This document shows positions 1 through 8,869 of a stretch of 64,000 nucleotides of DNA, one piece after another. Made by a program: the position numbers and the translations under genes. The notes beneath the pieces were generated by a model. The model had not been told where the DNA came from. It searched no databases and saw nothing but the letters and a program-made list of their open reading frames with translations. Location: positions 682,001 to 746,000 of the forward strand of contig NZ_JAQTHW010000002.1 in assembly GCF_029433395.1 (NCBI RefSeq), written 5' to 3'. This DNA comes from Bifidobacterium sp. ESL0763 (GTDB taxonomy: Bacteria > Actinomycetota > Actinomycetes > Actinomycetales > Bifidobacteriaceae). Position 1 is the stretch's first letter. Every line of letters starts with the position of its first letter.

Positions 1-191
1 CGTGGTGTGGCGGATGTGGCATGGTACGGCATGGAGCGGCTCGGTTTTGCCGTGACGGGGCATGGCGCGGGGCGACTCCTGGTCTGAGTGGCGCGAATGG
101 TGTGAGGCAGGTTCCGGTTTGATGTCATTGCCGGGGCCGTGGTTGTGTTTGGGGTCCGACAATCGTTCTGCCGACTGGCGACACGCCGAAA
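1..191. other. Upstream flank, no gene recognised
   Basis: No convincing coding region is seen here. Short open frames exist on both strands, but they lack ribosome binding sites and recognisable content. The stretch precedes the comEA reading frame and ends in the DnaA-box repeat. Confidence 0.4.
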
Positions 192-240
192 ATGTGGATA
201 ACCCCAACCGTTCGACCACAGTGGCCGTTTCCGCTTTGCT
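178..240. repeat. DnaA-box-containing repeat, copy 1
   Basis: Bases 191-220 are identical over 30 bp to 13028-13057, and similarity continues on both sides for about 60 bp in all. The core holds TGTGGATAA (193-201), the complement of the consensus DnaA box TTATCCACA. The core is an imperfect palindrome with TGTGG and CCACA at its ends. The copy covers the first possible ATG of the comEA frame, so that ATG is probably not the real start. Confidence 0.8.
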
Positions 241-269
241 TCTCGCTCGCGGACATGCATGCTGGGTTC

Positions 270-1910
270 ATGGACACGATGAAACCTTTCGCAGGCGAGA
301 GCGTGGGACTCGCCGGTGTGGCGGTCAGCACGCCACTGCCGCACGCCGTCACGGACGCCAACGGCATTGGCCGGCACGCCTTGCGTGGCGATGCCTTGAT
401 GCCGGGGCGCGACGGCCTGAAGGGCAACGATGTGGCACACGGTTACGGCCTGGCCGGCAGTGGCGTAGGTGTTTCGGGCGTCAATGGACCCTGGGGATAT
501 GGCGCAGATCGCAGTGTTGCTGACGGTGTGCTGAGTGTTGATGGTCTGGATGGTGATGGTTCGAGCGGCGATATTCTCGGCGCTCGCGCGTTGGGCCATG
601 GCGTGGGTGGTGGCATCGTGGATGATGCCACCGTGCTGGGCGGTCTGGCGAGGTATGGCGATCCAAACCGTCGTTCGGGCGGAACGGGGCCACGATGGGA
701 GCGACGGATTCCGGCCAACTCCGGATTCGCGTCACGCCGTGTCACTCCATTGCCATTGGACGAGGGGATTCGGCGGCTTGGCCTGCCTCCGTTGCCGGCC
801 GCGCGTTCATCGGTGGGTTCGGTTCCGTCGGTAGGTTCGACTCCATCGGCGAGCGGCCAAGATTCTGAGCAGGCTATCGCCGCCACGACTTCTTTCCGCG
901 ACGTCGCTGCCACGGCTTCCTTCCATGACGTCGATGGCCTCGCCGACCTGAATGGCGGTGCTGGTGATGTCACCGCTATCGAACGTCATAACGGCGTGGT
1001 CGTTGGTGGCGTGGATGCCACGAACCATGCTCATGATACGGATGCGGCTAGCGATGGTGGCGTTGCGAAACATCCCAATGAAACGGCTGTTTTCGGTGGT
1101 GCGGATACCGCGAATGCGGATGATGCCATGGATACGGCCTCACGCGTGACGGACGAGGATGCGGAACTGGTGCCGCATGGAGGTGTCGCCGATACCCGGC
1201 GTGGTCGCCATCGCCGCTCCATCGATGGCCGGCACCGGCGCCCGGCGAATGGCAGGCATCGCGAAGATTCGACTGGTAATGGTGGACGGTCGGCAGGTGG
1301 CAGGTATCGCGGGGGTTCGGATGGCGGTAGCCATCGGTCATCAATGGGTCGCGGACATCGTGACGTCGAGACTGACGGGCGCCAGCGGCATGGTGCGCCC
1401 AGAAGCCTGCCGAGGCTGCTGTTCAAACCGACCCACGCGCTCATCGTCATTCTGGTGCTGATCATCGCCCTGTGCGCGAGCCTGACGATGCTCATCGAGC
1501 AGACCATGAACTACGCCAGGCAGGATTCGATGGCGACGGCCAGCCTGGCGAACTCCGGGCAGTATGGTTCCGCGTCGGGTTCCGGGAACGGCTTCGCGAA
1601 GCAAGGCAAGGGCAAGTCGAAATCCGGAGCCGGGGAATCCGACGCCGCACAGGGGAGTGCGGACGACGCGTCGGCACCGCAGAACGCGGGCACGCCAGGC
1701 GCGCAGGCCGATTCCTCGCTGGTCGATATCAACACGGCCGACGCCGCGCGCCTGCAGACCATCAAGGGCGTCGGGCCGGTAATGGCCCAGCGCATCATCG
1801 ACTACCGCAATTCCAACGGACGGTTCACCAGCGTCGACCAGCTCCAACAGGTCAGCGGCATCGGCTCCAAGACCCTGGAGAAGATGCGCGGGCAGGTGAC
1901 CGTCTCATGA
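270..1910 (+). CDS. comEA: ComEA-like helix-hairpin-helix DNA-binding protein
   Basis: This is a predicted competence-type DNA receptor anchored in the membrane. From the chosen ATG it has about 546 residues. Residues 1 to about 385 are long, Gly/Asp/Arg-rich and without a recognised domain. A membrane segment lies at about 390-411. After a low-complexity linker, the C-terminal helix-hairpin-helix repeat starts near 484 (VDINTADAARLQTIKGVGP, then SGIGSKTLEKM), which is the signature of ComEA. The start is uncertain: the open frame begins at 192 inside a repeated element, and 255, 270 and 279 are alternatives without a clear Shine-Dalgarno. The stop overlaps the comEC start (ATGA), so the two are co-translated. 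The very long N-terminal region is unusual for the family. Confidence 0.8.
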   Translation: MDTMKPFAGESVGLAGVAVSTPLPHAVTDANGIGRHALRGDALMPGRDGLKGNDVAHGYGLAGSGVGVSGVNGPWGYGADRSVADGVLSVDGLDGDGSSGDILGARALGHGVGGGIVDDATVLGGLARYGDPNRRSGGTGPRWERRIPANSGFASRRVTPLPLDEGIRRLGLPPLPAARSSVGSVPSVGSTPSASGQDSEQAIAATTSFRDVAATASFHDVDGLADLNGGAGDVTAIERHNGVVVGGVDATNHAHDTDAASDGGVAKHPNETAVFGGADTANADDAMDTASRVTDEDAELVPHGGVADTRRGRHRRSIDGRHRRPANGRHREDSTGNGGRSAGGRYRGGSDGGSHRSSMGRGHRDVETDGRQRHGAPRSLPRLLFKPTHALIVILVLIIALCASLTMLIEQTMNYARQDSMATASLANSGQYGSASGSGNGFAKQGKGKSKSGAGESDAAQGSADDASAPQNAGTPGAQADSSLVDINTADAARLQTIKGVGPVMAQRIIDYRNSNGRFTSVDQLQQVSGIGSKTLEKMRGQVTVS

Positions 1911-4012
1911 TCGGCGCAGGGAAGAGGAGAAGACGGCGTGCCACCGGACCCTCCGAGAACGGGAGGCCCGGATACGGCAGGCTCGAGCAGGGTAGCCGAG
2001 ACTGGCGGATGCTGCCCGTCGCCGTCACCGTGTGGGCGTCCATGCTCGCCACCCATGCCGCGTTCATGGCATTGACCGGGCAGCGTTCTGGCGCGGGTGG
2101 CGGTGACGGCAATTCCCGTTCCTCTGCCGCGACTCCTCGCTCCGGACCGCTTGTTTCCATATTGGATACCGTTTCGAACGTCTGTTCGAATCTGTCGATA
2201 TCGTATCTGATGGCGCTCGCGGCCGCGCTCATCGTCCTCGCCGTGCTCGCTTGGCAGGTACGGCGGTTTTGCCAGGACTACGGGGTAGCGAACCGGGAGG
2301 ATGCGTGTTGCTTGGAAGAGACGAATGGTCAGGCGCTCGCCGACAGCGCTGATATCGCCGATTCCGCTGGAGTTTCCAGTAATACCGATGACGCCGATGC
2401 TGATCGGGTCAAGTCAGGACGCGTGCCGGAACGCGCACCAACACGACGGCACGGCATCTGGCTCGCCGGATGCGCCGCGCTCGCGGCAAGCGTGCCCAGG
2501 CGCTCGGTGGGGACGTGGGGATTGGTGCTGGTGTGCGTCACGGCCATCTCGTCGTTGGCCTGCCTCGCCTCCGAGGTGTCGCAGTTCCGTGACCCGGCCG
2601 TCGTCCTCGCCAGGCAGGGACGGGCGACGGTCGGGGCGCGGGTGAGGCTCACGTCCCCGGCCACCGCCTCCAACTCGTTCGAGGCCGACTGCCAGGCGCG
2701 CGCCCGGCTCAAGGGCATCCGGCACGATGGCGTGGACGCGGGCAGCGCCGCCACCCTGACGCTCTATGCGGACCAGCCGGATTGCGCCAAGCTGGACGAC
2801 GGGGAGGCCGTCGCCGTCAAGGGCACGCTGGAGCAGGCGCGTTTCGGCATCCGCCCGCTGTCGCTGAGCGCCGGGGAAGGCATGGTGCGTCCGGTGGCAC
2901 GGGCCTCGCCGCCCCAACGGATGGTCGCCTCGATGCAACGCTCGTTCTTCTCGGTGACCGAAGGGCTTTCGGAACAGGGGCGCGTGCTCGTGCCGGGGCT
3001 CACGATCGGATTGCTGGGCCAGGATTTCATGGGGCCGACCAGCCGCGAGCCGGTCGACCAGACCTTCGCCACGCTGCTGCAACGCCGCTTCAAGGATTCC
3101 GGCATCATGCACCTGATGGCCGTCTCCGGAGGCCATTTCGCCCTCATCGGCGAGCTGGTGCGCCTCGGCTGCGCATGGCTGCTCCTGCCACGCCGGCCGG
3201 TCTCGTGGCTGACCATGCTGGCCTACGTGGCGCTCGCGGCCGCCATGTATCCCTCGGACTCGGTGTTGCGCGCGCTGGTCATGGGCGTCATCGTCTGCCT
3301 GGCCCGGATGGCCGGGCGACGCCCGCAGGCCCTGAGCGCGCTGAGCTGGACGGTCATCGCCACACTGCTGGCCGATCCCGCCATGGCACGCAGCTTCGGA
3401 TTCGCCCTCTCGTCCGCCTCCGTGCTGGGCATCGTGCTGTGCGCGAGCCGGCTGGCTGGTTGGATGGCAACGCTGTTGCCCGGTGTCCTGGCCGAGGGCA
3501 TCGCGGTGACGCTCGCCGCCCAGATGTTCACCCTGCCGATACAGGTGCTGATGGACCCGCAGCTGCCCCTGCTCTCCGTGCCGGCCAACCTGATCGTGGC
3601 CCCGTTCGTCGATTTCTCGACGCTGACCGGACTGACGGCCCTGCTGCTGGCCGGATGCCTGCCCCGCGTCGCCTTCGCCTTCGCGTGGGCGTCGAGCTGT
3701 GGCACGGTGGTGATGCGCTGGTGCGCCGACACCATAGGCTCGCGCACCCACGCCACCATGCCATGGGCAGGCGGGATCGGCGGAGCGCTGGCGGTGGTGC
3801 TCGCCGAAGTCGTCGCCGTGCTCTCGGCCCAGGCGTTTCTGCGCTGGCTGCGGTACCGGCGACGCGAGGATGGTGTGGACGTCGGATCCCGGTTCGCGCC
3901 GAATCCCAAGTCGAAGATCGTCACCTGGCTCGGCGAGACCAGGCAGATGCTGCGACAGAACGAGGACGGCGCGGGCCCCGATGACGGAGCCGTGCGGACA
4001 GGGCCGAATTGA
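1907..4012 (+). CDS. comEC: ComEC/Rec2-type DNA channel protein
   Basis: This is a polytopic membrane protein, the predicted channel that brings single-stranded DNA into the cytoplasm during natural transformation. The frame is open from 1472, but the ATG at 1907 overlaps the comEA stop and gives 701 residues. Many hydrophobic segments are visible. The competence-domain hallmark GIMHLMAVSGGHFALIG lies near residues 400-416, inside a run of membrane helices. There is no C-terminal metallo-beta-lactamase domain; the protein ends in a short charged tail. Bacillus ComEC has that domain, while several Actinobacteria lack it. The tight coupling to comEA supports the role. Whether this organism is transformable cannot be judged here. 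Confidence 0.9.
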   Translation: MIGAGKRRRRRATGPSENGRPGYGRLEQGSRDWRMLPVAVTVWASMLATHAAFMALTGQRSGAGGGDGNSRSSAATPRSGPLVSILDTVSNVCSNLSISYLMALAAALIVLAVLAWQVRRFCQDYGVANREDACCLEETNGQALADSADIADSAGVSSNTDDADADRVKSGRVPERAPTRRHGIWLAGCAALAASVPRRSVGTWGLVLVCVTAISSLACLASEVSQFRDPAVVLARQGRATVGARVRLTSPATASNSFEADCQARARLKGIRHDGVDAGSAATLTLYADQPDCAKLDDGEAVAVKGTLEQARFGIRPLSLSAGEGMVRPVARASPPQRMVASMQRSFFSVTEGLSEQGRVLVPGLTIGLLGQDFMGPTSREPVDQTFATLLQRRFKDSGIMHLMAVSGGHFALIGELVRLGCAWLLLPRRPVSWLTMLAYVALAAAMYPSDSVLRALVMGVIVCLARMAGRRPQALSALSWTVIATLLADPAMARSFGFALSSASVLGIVLCASRLAGWMATLLPGVLAEGIAVTLAAQMFTLPIQVLMDPQLPLLSVPANLIVAPFVDFSTLTGLTALLLAGCLPRVAFAFAWASSCGTVVMRWCADTIGSRTHATMPWAGGIGGALAVVLAEVVAVLSAQAFLRWLRYRRREDGVDVGSRFAPNPKSKIVTWLGETRQMLRQNEDGAGPDDGAVRTGPN

Positions 4013-4135
4013 CGATGCGCCGACGCGGGCGATGTCCACCGATGACGCGACATTGAATACAGCGATAGGATAGGCGAGGACGGGCGCCCGACCGGTAGAA
4101 GGCCAGGTGCGTTCAATAACGACGGGAGGAGGCGT

Positions 4136-5119
4136 ATGGCGGGCACAGCCAAGAACAAGGCGCCGCGGTTCAGCGTGGTCATGGGCGGCGACGCGTTCCT
4201 CAACGACCAGCAGGTGCGCGACCTCAGGGCATCGGCGCAACGGGCCGACCCCGAGGCCGAACTCATCGAGCTCGACGCCGGCGAGGCCAGCCAATACGAC
4301 TTCGACGAGGCGGTCGGCCCCTCGCTGCTCAGCCCGAGCTCCATCGTCATCGTGCGCCACATGCAGAACGCCGACGAAGGGCTGGGCGAGGCGATGGTCG
4401 CCTACTGCAAGCAGACGGTCCAGGACCCCACGGCCAGCGCCGTGGTCATCGCCCAGCACGACGGCGGCCAGAAGGCCAAGCGCCTCGTCGACCAACTGAC
4501 CAAGGCCGGGGCCGCCAAACCCGAGGTGCCGGACCTCAAACGCGCCGACGCCAAGCTCGGATTCGTGATGGGCCGCTTCAAGCGCGAGCACCGGCGCATC
4601 GACCCGGCCGCCGCCCAACAGCTGGTGGCCGTCCTGTCCGACAACACCGGCGAGCTCGCCGCGATGTGCTCCCAGCTGTGCTTCGACTTCGACGACGACC
4701 CCATCGGCCTGGACCTGGTCAACCGCTACCTCACCTCCAATCCGCAGGTCACCGGCTTCGCCGTCGCCGACAAGGCGCTCGCGGGCAACGGGGCGCAGGC
4801 CATCGTCGACATGCGTGCCGCCGTGGCCCAGGGCACCGATCCCATCGCGCTGGTCGGCGCGCTGGCCATGAAGCTGCGCACTCTGGCCAAGGCTTCGGCC
4901 GTACGTTCTGGCGCCATCTCGCGCGCCGAGGCCAAGACGAATCCCTGGGTGCTCAAGAACGCCATGCGCCAGCTCGGCGGATGGACCTCCGACGGCCTGT
5001 CGCGCTGCATCCAGACGCTGGCGTGGGCCGACGAGCAGAACAAGACCAACGGTGGCGACCCGCTCTACGCGCTGGAACGCTCCATCGAACTGATCAGTCG
5101 CAAAGGACGTGTGTCATAG
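4136..5119 (+). CDS. holA: DNA polymerase III subunit delta
   Basis: The predicted clamp-loader delta subunit opens the beta clamp during DNA replication. At 327 residues it has the normal length. It starts with FSVVMGGDAFLNDQQVRDL, the usual delta N-terminus. The C-terminal part, with AMKLRTLAKASAV and a long helical tail ending in YALERSIELI, matches the collar-domain region. The ATG follows a good ribosome binding site (GGGAGGAGG). It lies downstream of comEC, the common position of holA in many bacteria, and the next gene begins 1 bp after its stop. Confidence 0.9.
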   Translation: MAGTAKNKAPRFSVVMGGDAFLNDQQVRDLRASAQRADPEAELIELDAGEASQYDFDEAVGPSLLSPSSIVIVRHMQNADEGLGEAMVAYCKQTVQDPTASAVVIAQHDGGQKAKRLVDQLTKAGAAKPEVPDLKRADAKLGFVMGRFKREHRRIDPAAAQQLVAVLSDNTGELAAMCSQLCFDFDDDPIGLDLVNRYLTSNPQVTGFAVADKALAGNGAQAIVDMRAAVAQGTDPIALVGALAMKLRTLAKASAVRSGAISRAEAKTNPWVLKNAMRQLGGWTSDGLSRCIQTLAWADEQNKTNGGDPLYALERSIELISRKGRVS

Positions 5120-5120
5120 C

Positions 5121-5747
5121 ATGGCGAACAACAATCTGAGTCTGCCGGTGCCCACCGGCGAGGACATGAAAACACTCGGCTCGCAGGTGGCCGGGCTCGT
5201 GCGCGGCGGCGATGTGCTGCTGCTCTCCGGGCCCCTGGGCGCCGGAAAGACGACTTTCGCGCAGGGCTTCGGCACCGGGCTGGGCATCGAAGGACCCATC
5301 GTCTCGCCAACCTTCACCATCGCCCGCGAGCTCGACGGACACTTCCGTGACGGTCTGCCGGCCCACCTCATCCACGTCGACGCCTACCGCCTCGGCGGCG
5401 ACGACTACGCGCCCGGTCAGGACACCGTCGGCCGCCTGCTCGACGAGCTCGAGTCGCTGGGCCTCGACGAGGAGCTGGAAGATCCGGGGGAGCATAGCGT
5501 CGTGCTGATGGAATGGGGCGAGCAGATGGCCTCGGCCCTGGCCCCGCAGCGCCTCGAGGTGCATATCGACAGGGCGCTGGACACATCCGCGTCGGACAGT
5601 GTGGATGTCGGACATGGTGACGACGAGAACAATAACGACGACGGGCCGGCCATGCTCAGCGCCGACGGCACGCGCAGGGTCACCTTCGTGCCATGCGGCG
5701 GGCGATGGAGCGGTTTCGCCAGCCAACTCGAGTCCATCCGCGGCTGA
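5121..5747 (+). CDS. tsaE: tRNA t6A biosynthesis ATPase TsaE
   Basis: This small P-loop ATPase works with TsaB and TsaD in making threonylcarbamoyl-adenosine (t6A) at position 37 of ANN-decoding tRNAs. The Walker A motif GPLGAGKTT lies at about residues 37-45, and VSPTFTIARE follows, as is typical of TsaE. The ATG at 5121 is preferred over an in-frame GTG at 5109 because the AAAGGA upstream is too close to the GTG. At 208 residues it is longer than the usual 150 or so, with an acidic Asp/Asn-rich insertion near residues 150-175. It sits 1 bp after holA, and tsaB follows after about 150 bp. Confidence 0.9.
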   Translation: MANNNLSLPVPTGEDMKTLGSQVAGLVRGGDVLLLSGPLGAGKTTFAQGFGTGLGIEGPIVSPTFTIARELDGHFRDGLPAHLIHVDAYRLGGDDYAPGQDTVGRLLDELESLGLDEELEDPGEHSVVLMEWGEQMASALAPQRLEVHIDRALDTSASDSVDVGHGDDENNNDDGPAMLSADGTRRVTFVPCGGRWSGFASQLESIRG

Positions 5748-5898
5748 CCTCGCGCCGGCCGTGTCTCCGAATCGGGGGAGCGGCGACGGTTAGCGGTGGG
5801 TTGTAGAGTGGCAAACGCATATACGGGCGTCGTCCAAGACCGGCGGAAGGCCGGCGTCACCAGGCACGATGGACACCCGGCCTGCATCGGAGGAATTG

Positions 5899-6852
5899 AT
5901 GACACACACGTTGGTGATTGACACCTCATACGGTTCGACGGTAGGCGTCGTCGGCCTCGAGCCGATCGTGGAGACCGACTCGCGCACGCATGTCGAACGG
6001 CTGCAGGACAACATCGCCCGCGCCGTCAGCGAGGCCGGACTGCGCCCCGACCAGCTCGATCGCATCGTCGTGGGCGTCGGCCCCGCACCCTTCACCGGGC
6101 TGCGTGCCGGCATCGTCGCCGCCAAGGCCCTCGCCTTCGCCACCGGCGCGCAACTTCTTGGCCAGGACATCCTCGGCGTGCAGGAACGCATGATGCGCCT
6201 CTGGCGGAAGGGCGATGACTCGCTACGCAATTGCCCGTTCCTCGAGCCAGCGAAGACCTCCGCCGATTCCCCGTCCACGCGCCACCTGACCCTGGCGGTC
6301 AACGACGCGCGTCGGCGCCAGCTGTACTTCGCCCTCTACGGTGACGGGACCGGAGAAGGGACGACCACAGGCGACAACGTTCCGCTGATCGCCATGGACA
6401 TCGATTATCCCGCGCATATCGCCGAACGCGTCATGGAGGCGTTGGGCTCCCTTGGCGAGGCGCCATGCCTGGTCGATGTCGTCGGCCACGGCGCGCGGAA
6501 GTACGCGGAGGCATGGCAGGCGCTGGGCACGAACCTCGGCGCGGTCATCGACTCCTCGGCGCTCGACGCGGGCGGCGCGGGGCTGCGGATCTTCATGGAT
6601 GCGGCGCTGAGCTCCCAGGACGGGATGGAACAGGGCCGTCACGAGGTCTCCGGTGATGACGGCGATGCGGATGATCCCGTCAAGGCCGCCGACTCCGATA
6701 TGGACGAGCATGAATTCGCCGCCCGTGCCATCAAACCCAACGGCCCGGTCGAACCGCTCTACCTGCGCCGGCCCGACGTGTCGGTGCCGAACCCGCTCAA
6801 GCACGTGCTCAACCACGACGGCGCCACCAAGGCGGCCGAGGCGAGGCGATGA
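5899..6852 (+). CDS. tsaB: tRNA t6A biosynthesis protein TsaB
   Basis: TsaB is the ASKHA-fold partner and scaffold of TsaD in t6A synthesis. The N-terminus THTLVIDTSYGSTVGVV and the segment VVGVGPAPFTGLRAGIVAAK are typical. The ATG at 5899 follows GGAGGAATT. The protein has 317 residues, longer than the E. coli protein, with an extended acidic C-terminal part. A likely -10 element (TAGAGT, about 5804) lies in the 150-bp gap after tsaE. Its stop overlaps the rimI start (ATGA). Confidence 0.88.
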   Translation: MTHTLVIDTSYGSTVGVVGLEPIVETDSRTHVERLQDNIARAVSEAGLRPDQLDRIVVGVGPAPFTGLRAGIVAAKALAFATGAQLLGQDILGVQERMMRLWRKGDDSLRNCPFLEPAKTSADSPSTRHLTLAVNDARRRQLYFALYGDGTGEGTTTGDNVPLIAMDIDYPAHIAERVMEALGSLGEAPCLVDVVGHGARKYAEAWQALGTNLGAVIDSSALDAGGAGLRIFMDAALSSQDGMEQGRHEVSGDDGDADDPVKAADSDMDEHEFAARAIKPNGPVEPLYLRRPDVSVPNPLKHVLNHDGATKAAEARR

Positions 6853-7514
6853 TCGTCGCCATGCCATCGCTTGGCCGGGCGTGGGCGCTCGGGCAGGCCG
6901 CGCTTCTCGACGCCGAGTTGTTCGGCGAGGACGCATGGAGCCGCGACGAGATCTGCTACGAGTTCGACGCCCCCGACCGCGTCTACCTCGCCGACGTCGT
7001 CTTGGCGAGCGACGTCCTCGGCCAAGGCTCCGACGGCGTGGCGGACACCGGGCCGGCATTCGCTCGGCCCACGGAACCCATGGCCATGCGTGGCTACGCG
7101 GGCATGTGGTGCGCCGAGGGCACCGCGCAGATACTGACCGTCGACGTCGCACGGAATCACCAACGGCAAGGCGTCGGCCGGACCCTGCTGCGGGCTCTGC
7201 TCGACGAGGCCCGCCGGCGCGGGACGCACCGTGTCTCGCTGCAGGTCCGCGTCGGCAACTCGGCGGCGCTTGGGCTCTACTGCGGGTTCGGCTTCACGAC
7301 GGCGCGCGTCCTGCGCAACTACTATGGCAAACGCGACGGCGACGCCTACGAGCTGACGCTGGGACTGGGGCCGAATCCGGTCGGCTTCGCGTCTGGCGCG
7401 GTCGGGCGCAACAAGACGGACAAGACGAACCGGATAAACAACACCAACAAGACGAACGATATGGCAAGCAACGCGCCGGCAATCCCGGCGGAAGGACGGA
7501 CGGACGATGAGTGA
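6849..7514 (+). CDS. rimI: RimI-like N-acetyltransferase
   Basis: This GNAT acetyltransferase is predicted to modify ribosomal protein S18 or other N-termini. The acetyl-CoA loop RNHQRQGVGRTLL lies near residues 101-113, followed by NSAALGLYCGFGF, the usual RimI C-terminal motif. At 221 residues it is longer than E. coli RimI (148). An insertion precedes the core, and a tail rich in Lys, Thr and Asn follows from about residue 175. It overlaps tsaB by 4 bp and tsaD by 8 bp, so it is translationally coupled to both. Confidence 0.85.
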   Translation: MIVAMPSLGRAWALGQAALLDAELFGEDAWSRDEICYEFDAPDRVYLADVVLASDVLGQGSDGVADTGPAFARPTEPMAMRGYAGMWCAEGTAQILTVDVARNHQRQGVGRTLLRALLDEARRRGTHRVSLQVRVGNSAALGLYCGFGFTTARVLRNYYGKRDGDAYELTLGLGPNPVGFASGAVGRNKTDKTNRINNTNKTNDMASNAPAIPAEGRTDDE

Positions 7515-8550
7515 ACCGATAGTGCTGGGCATCGAATCCACATGCGACGAGACCGCGGCGGCCATCGTGCGCGGCAGGACCCTGGTCTCCAACGTGGTCG
7601 CCTCCTCGATGGACGAGCACGCCCGCTACGGCGGCGTCATCCCCGAGATCGCCTCGCGCGCCCACGCCGAGGCGTTCGTGCCGGTCGTCTCCAAGGCGCT
7701 GGCCGACGCCGACATGTCCCTGGCCGACATCGACGCCATCGCGGTCTCCGCAGGCCCTGGACTGGCCGGATGCCTGGCGGTCGGGGTCTCCGGCGCCAAG
7801 GCGCTGGCATGGGCCTCGGGCAAGCCGATCTACGGCATCAACCACGTCATCGGCCACATCGCCGTCACCCAGCTGCAGTTCGGCGCGTTTCCGCCCGATA
7901 CCCTGGCGCTCATCGTCTCCGGCGGGCACACCTCGCTGCTGCACGTCAAGGACGTCGCGCGCCACGTCGACGTGGTCGGCACCACGCTCGACGACGCCGC
8001 GGGGGAGTGCTTCGACAAGATCGCGCGCCTGCTCGGCTTCCCCTACCCGGGCGGCCCCCACATCGACCGCCACGGCCAGCTCGGAGACCCGCACGCCATC
8101 AAGGTCCCGCAGGGGCTCACCAAGGGCAAGGCCGGCAAGGAGCACCCCTACGACTTCAGCTTCTCCGGCGTCAAGACGGCCGTCGCCCGCTGGGTGGAGG
8201 CCGAGCGCGCCGCCGGCCATGAGATACCGGTGGACGACGTGTGCGCCTCCCTGGCGGACTCGGTGGCGAGCGTGCTGGCCAACAAGGCGATCCGCGGCTG
8301 CAAGGAATACGGCTCCGAGACCCTCATCGTCGGTGGCGGCTTCTCCGCGAACTCGCAGCTGCGCGCCAAGCTGCTCGAGGTGGGCGAGGCCAATGGCGTC
8401 GAGGTGCGCATCCCGCAGCTCAAGCTGTGCACCGACAACGGGGCGATGGTGGCCACGCTCGGCGTCAACCTCGTCGAGGCCGGCGTGCGGCCCTCGCCGA
8501 TGGACTTCTCCATCGACTCGGCCATGCCCATGGATGTCATCAGCGTCTGA
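7507..8550 (+). CDS. tsaD: tRNA N6-adenosine threonylcarbamoyltransferase TsaD
   Basis: This is the catalytic subunit of t6A synthesis, which transfers threonylcarbamoyl from its AMP adduct to A37. The N-terminus GIESTCDETAAAIV is the family signature. The metal-binding pair is seen in INHVIGHIAV, and LIVSGGHTSLL and FSFSGVKTAV are also present. At 347 residues it has the normal length. It is the last gene of the tsaE-tsaB-rimI-tsaD series and overlaps rimI. Confidence 0.95.
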   Translation: MSEPIVLGIESTCDETAAAIVRGRTLVSNVVASSMDEHARYGGVIPEIASRAHAEAFVPVVSKALADADMSLADIDAIAVSAGPGLAGCLAVGVSGAKALAWASGKPIYGINHVIGHIAVTQLQFGAFPPDTLALIVSGGHTSLLHVKDVARHVDVVGTTLDDAAGECFDKIARLLGFPYPGGPHIDRHGQLGDPHAIKVPQGLTKGKAGKEHPYDFSFSGVKTAVARWVEAERAAGHEIPVDDVCASLADSVASVLANKAIRGCKEYGSETLIVGGGFSANSQLRAKLLEVGEANGVEVRIPQLKLCTDNGAMVATLGVNLVEAGVRPSPMDFSIDSAMPMDVISV

Positions 8551-8656
8551 GGGGAATTCGCGTGCCATGATGGCATCCGTTCGGGGGCGCCAGAGTGGTT
8601 GCCGGACCCCGGATGCCAGGCGGGAGAAGCCCTGCCGCAGACGACACGCCACTGAC

Positions 8657-8684
8657 TTGCGCAAAGCGCATTGTTGTATAAGAT
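8657..8684 (+). promoter_or_regulatory. Candidate promoter of tRNA-Asn
   Basis: TTGCGC (8657-8662) and TAAGAT (8679-8684), 16 bp apart and within a TATAAGAT context, lie about 40 bp upstream of the tRNA. The -35 match is only partial. Confidence 0.35.
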
Positions 8685-8722
8685 ATGTTTCTTGTGCGGT
8701 GCTTCAAGCGCTGCGCGGACAT

Positions 8723-8795
8723 TCCCGCATAGCTCAGTTGGCAGAGCGTCTGACTGTTAATCAGAATGTCGCTGGTTCAAGCCCAGCTGCGGGAG
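8723..8795 (+). tRNA. tRNA-Asn (anticodon GTT)
   Basis: A complete 73-nt cloverleaf can be folded. The acceptor stem TCCCGCA (8723-8729) pairs with TGCGGGA (8788-8794), with discriminator G at 8795. The D-arm has AGCTCAGTTGGCAGAGC. The anticodon loop CTGTTAA has GTT at 8756-8758. The T-arm is GCTGGTTCAAGCCCAGC. CCA is not encoded. Asn tRNA reads AAY codons and is itself a t6A substrate, which fits the upstream tsa genes. Confidence 0.95.
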
Positions 8796-8803
8796 CTCAC
8801 AGA

Positions 8804-8838
8804 AATCCTCGGAGTCATTATGGCTCCGAGGATTTTCG
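8804..8838 (+). terminator. Rho-independent terminator after tRNA-Asn
   Basis: AATCCTCGGAG (8804-8814) and CTCCGAGGATT (8824-8834) form a perfect 11-bp stem with a 9-nt loop, followed by TT. Confidence 0.85.
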
Positions 8839-8869
8839 CTATCATGCGCCGTCTTAGTGCCGCTAAGAA

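Noticed and set aside
192..269. Upstream start of comEA at 192
   Set aside because: The ATG lies in a repeat that gives the same MWITPTVRP text before an unrelated gene at 13029, where a better start exists downstream.
2414..4618. Open frame of 734 codons on the minus strand opposite comEC and holA
   Set aside because: It is a shadow of GC-rich coding on the other strand: rich in His, Arg, Gly and Asp, without domains or a ribosome binding site.
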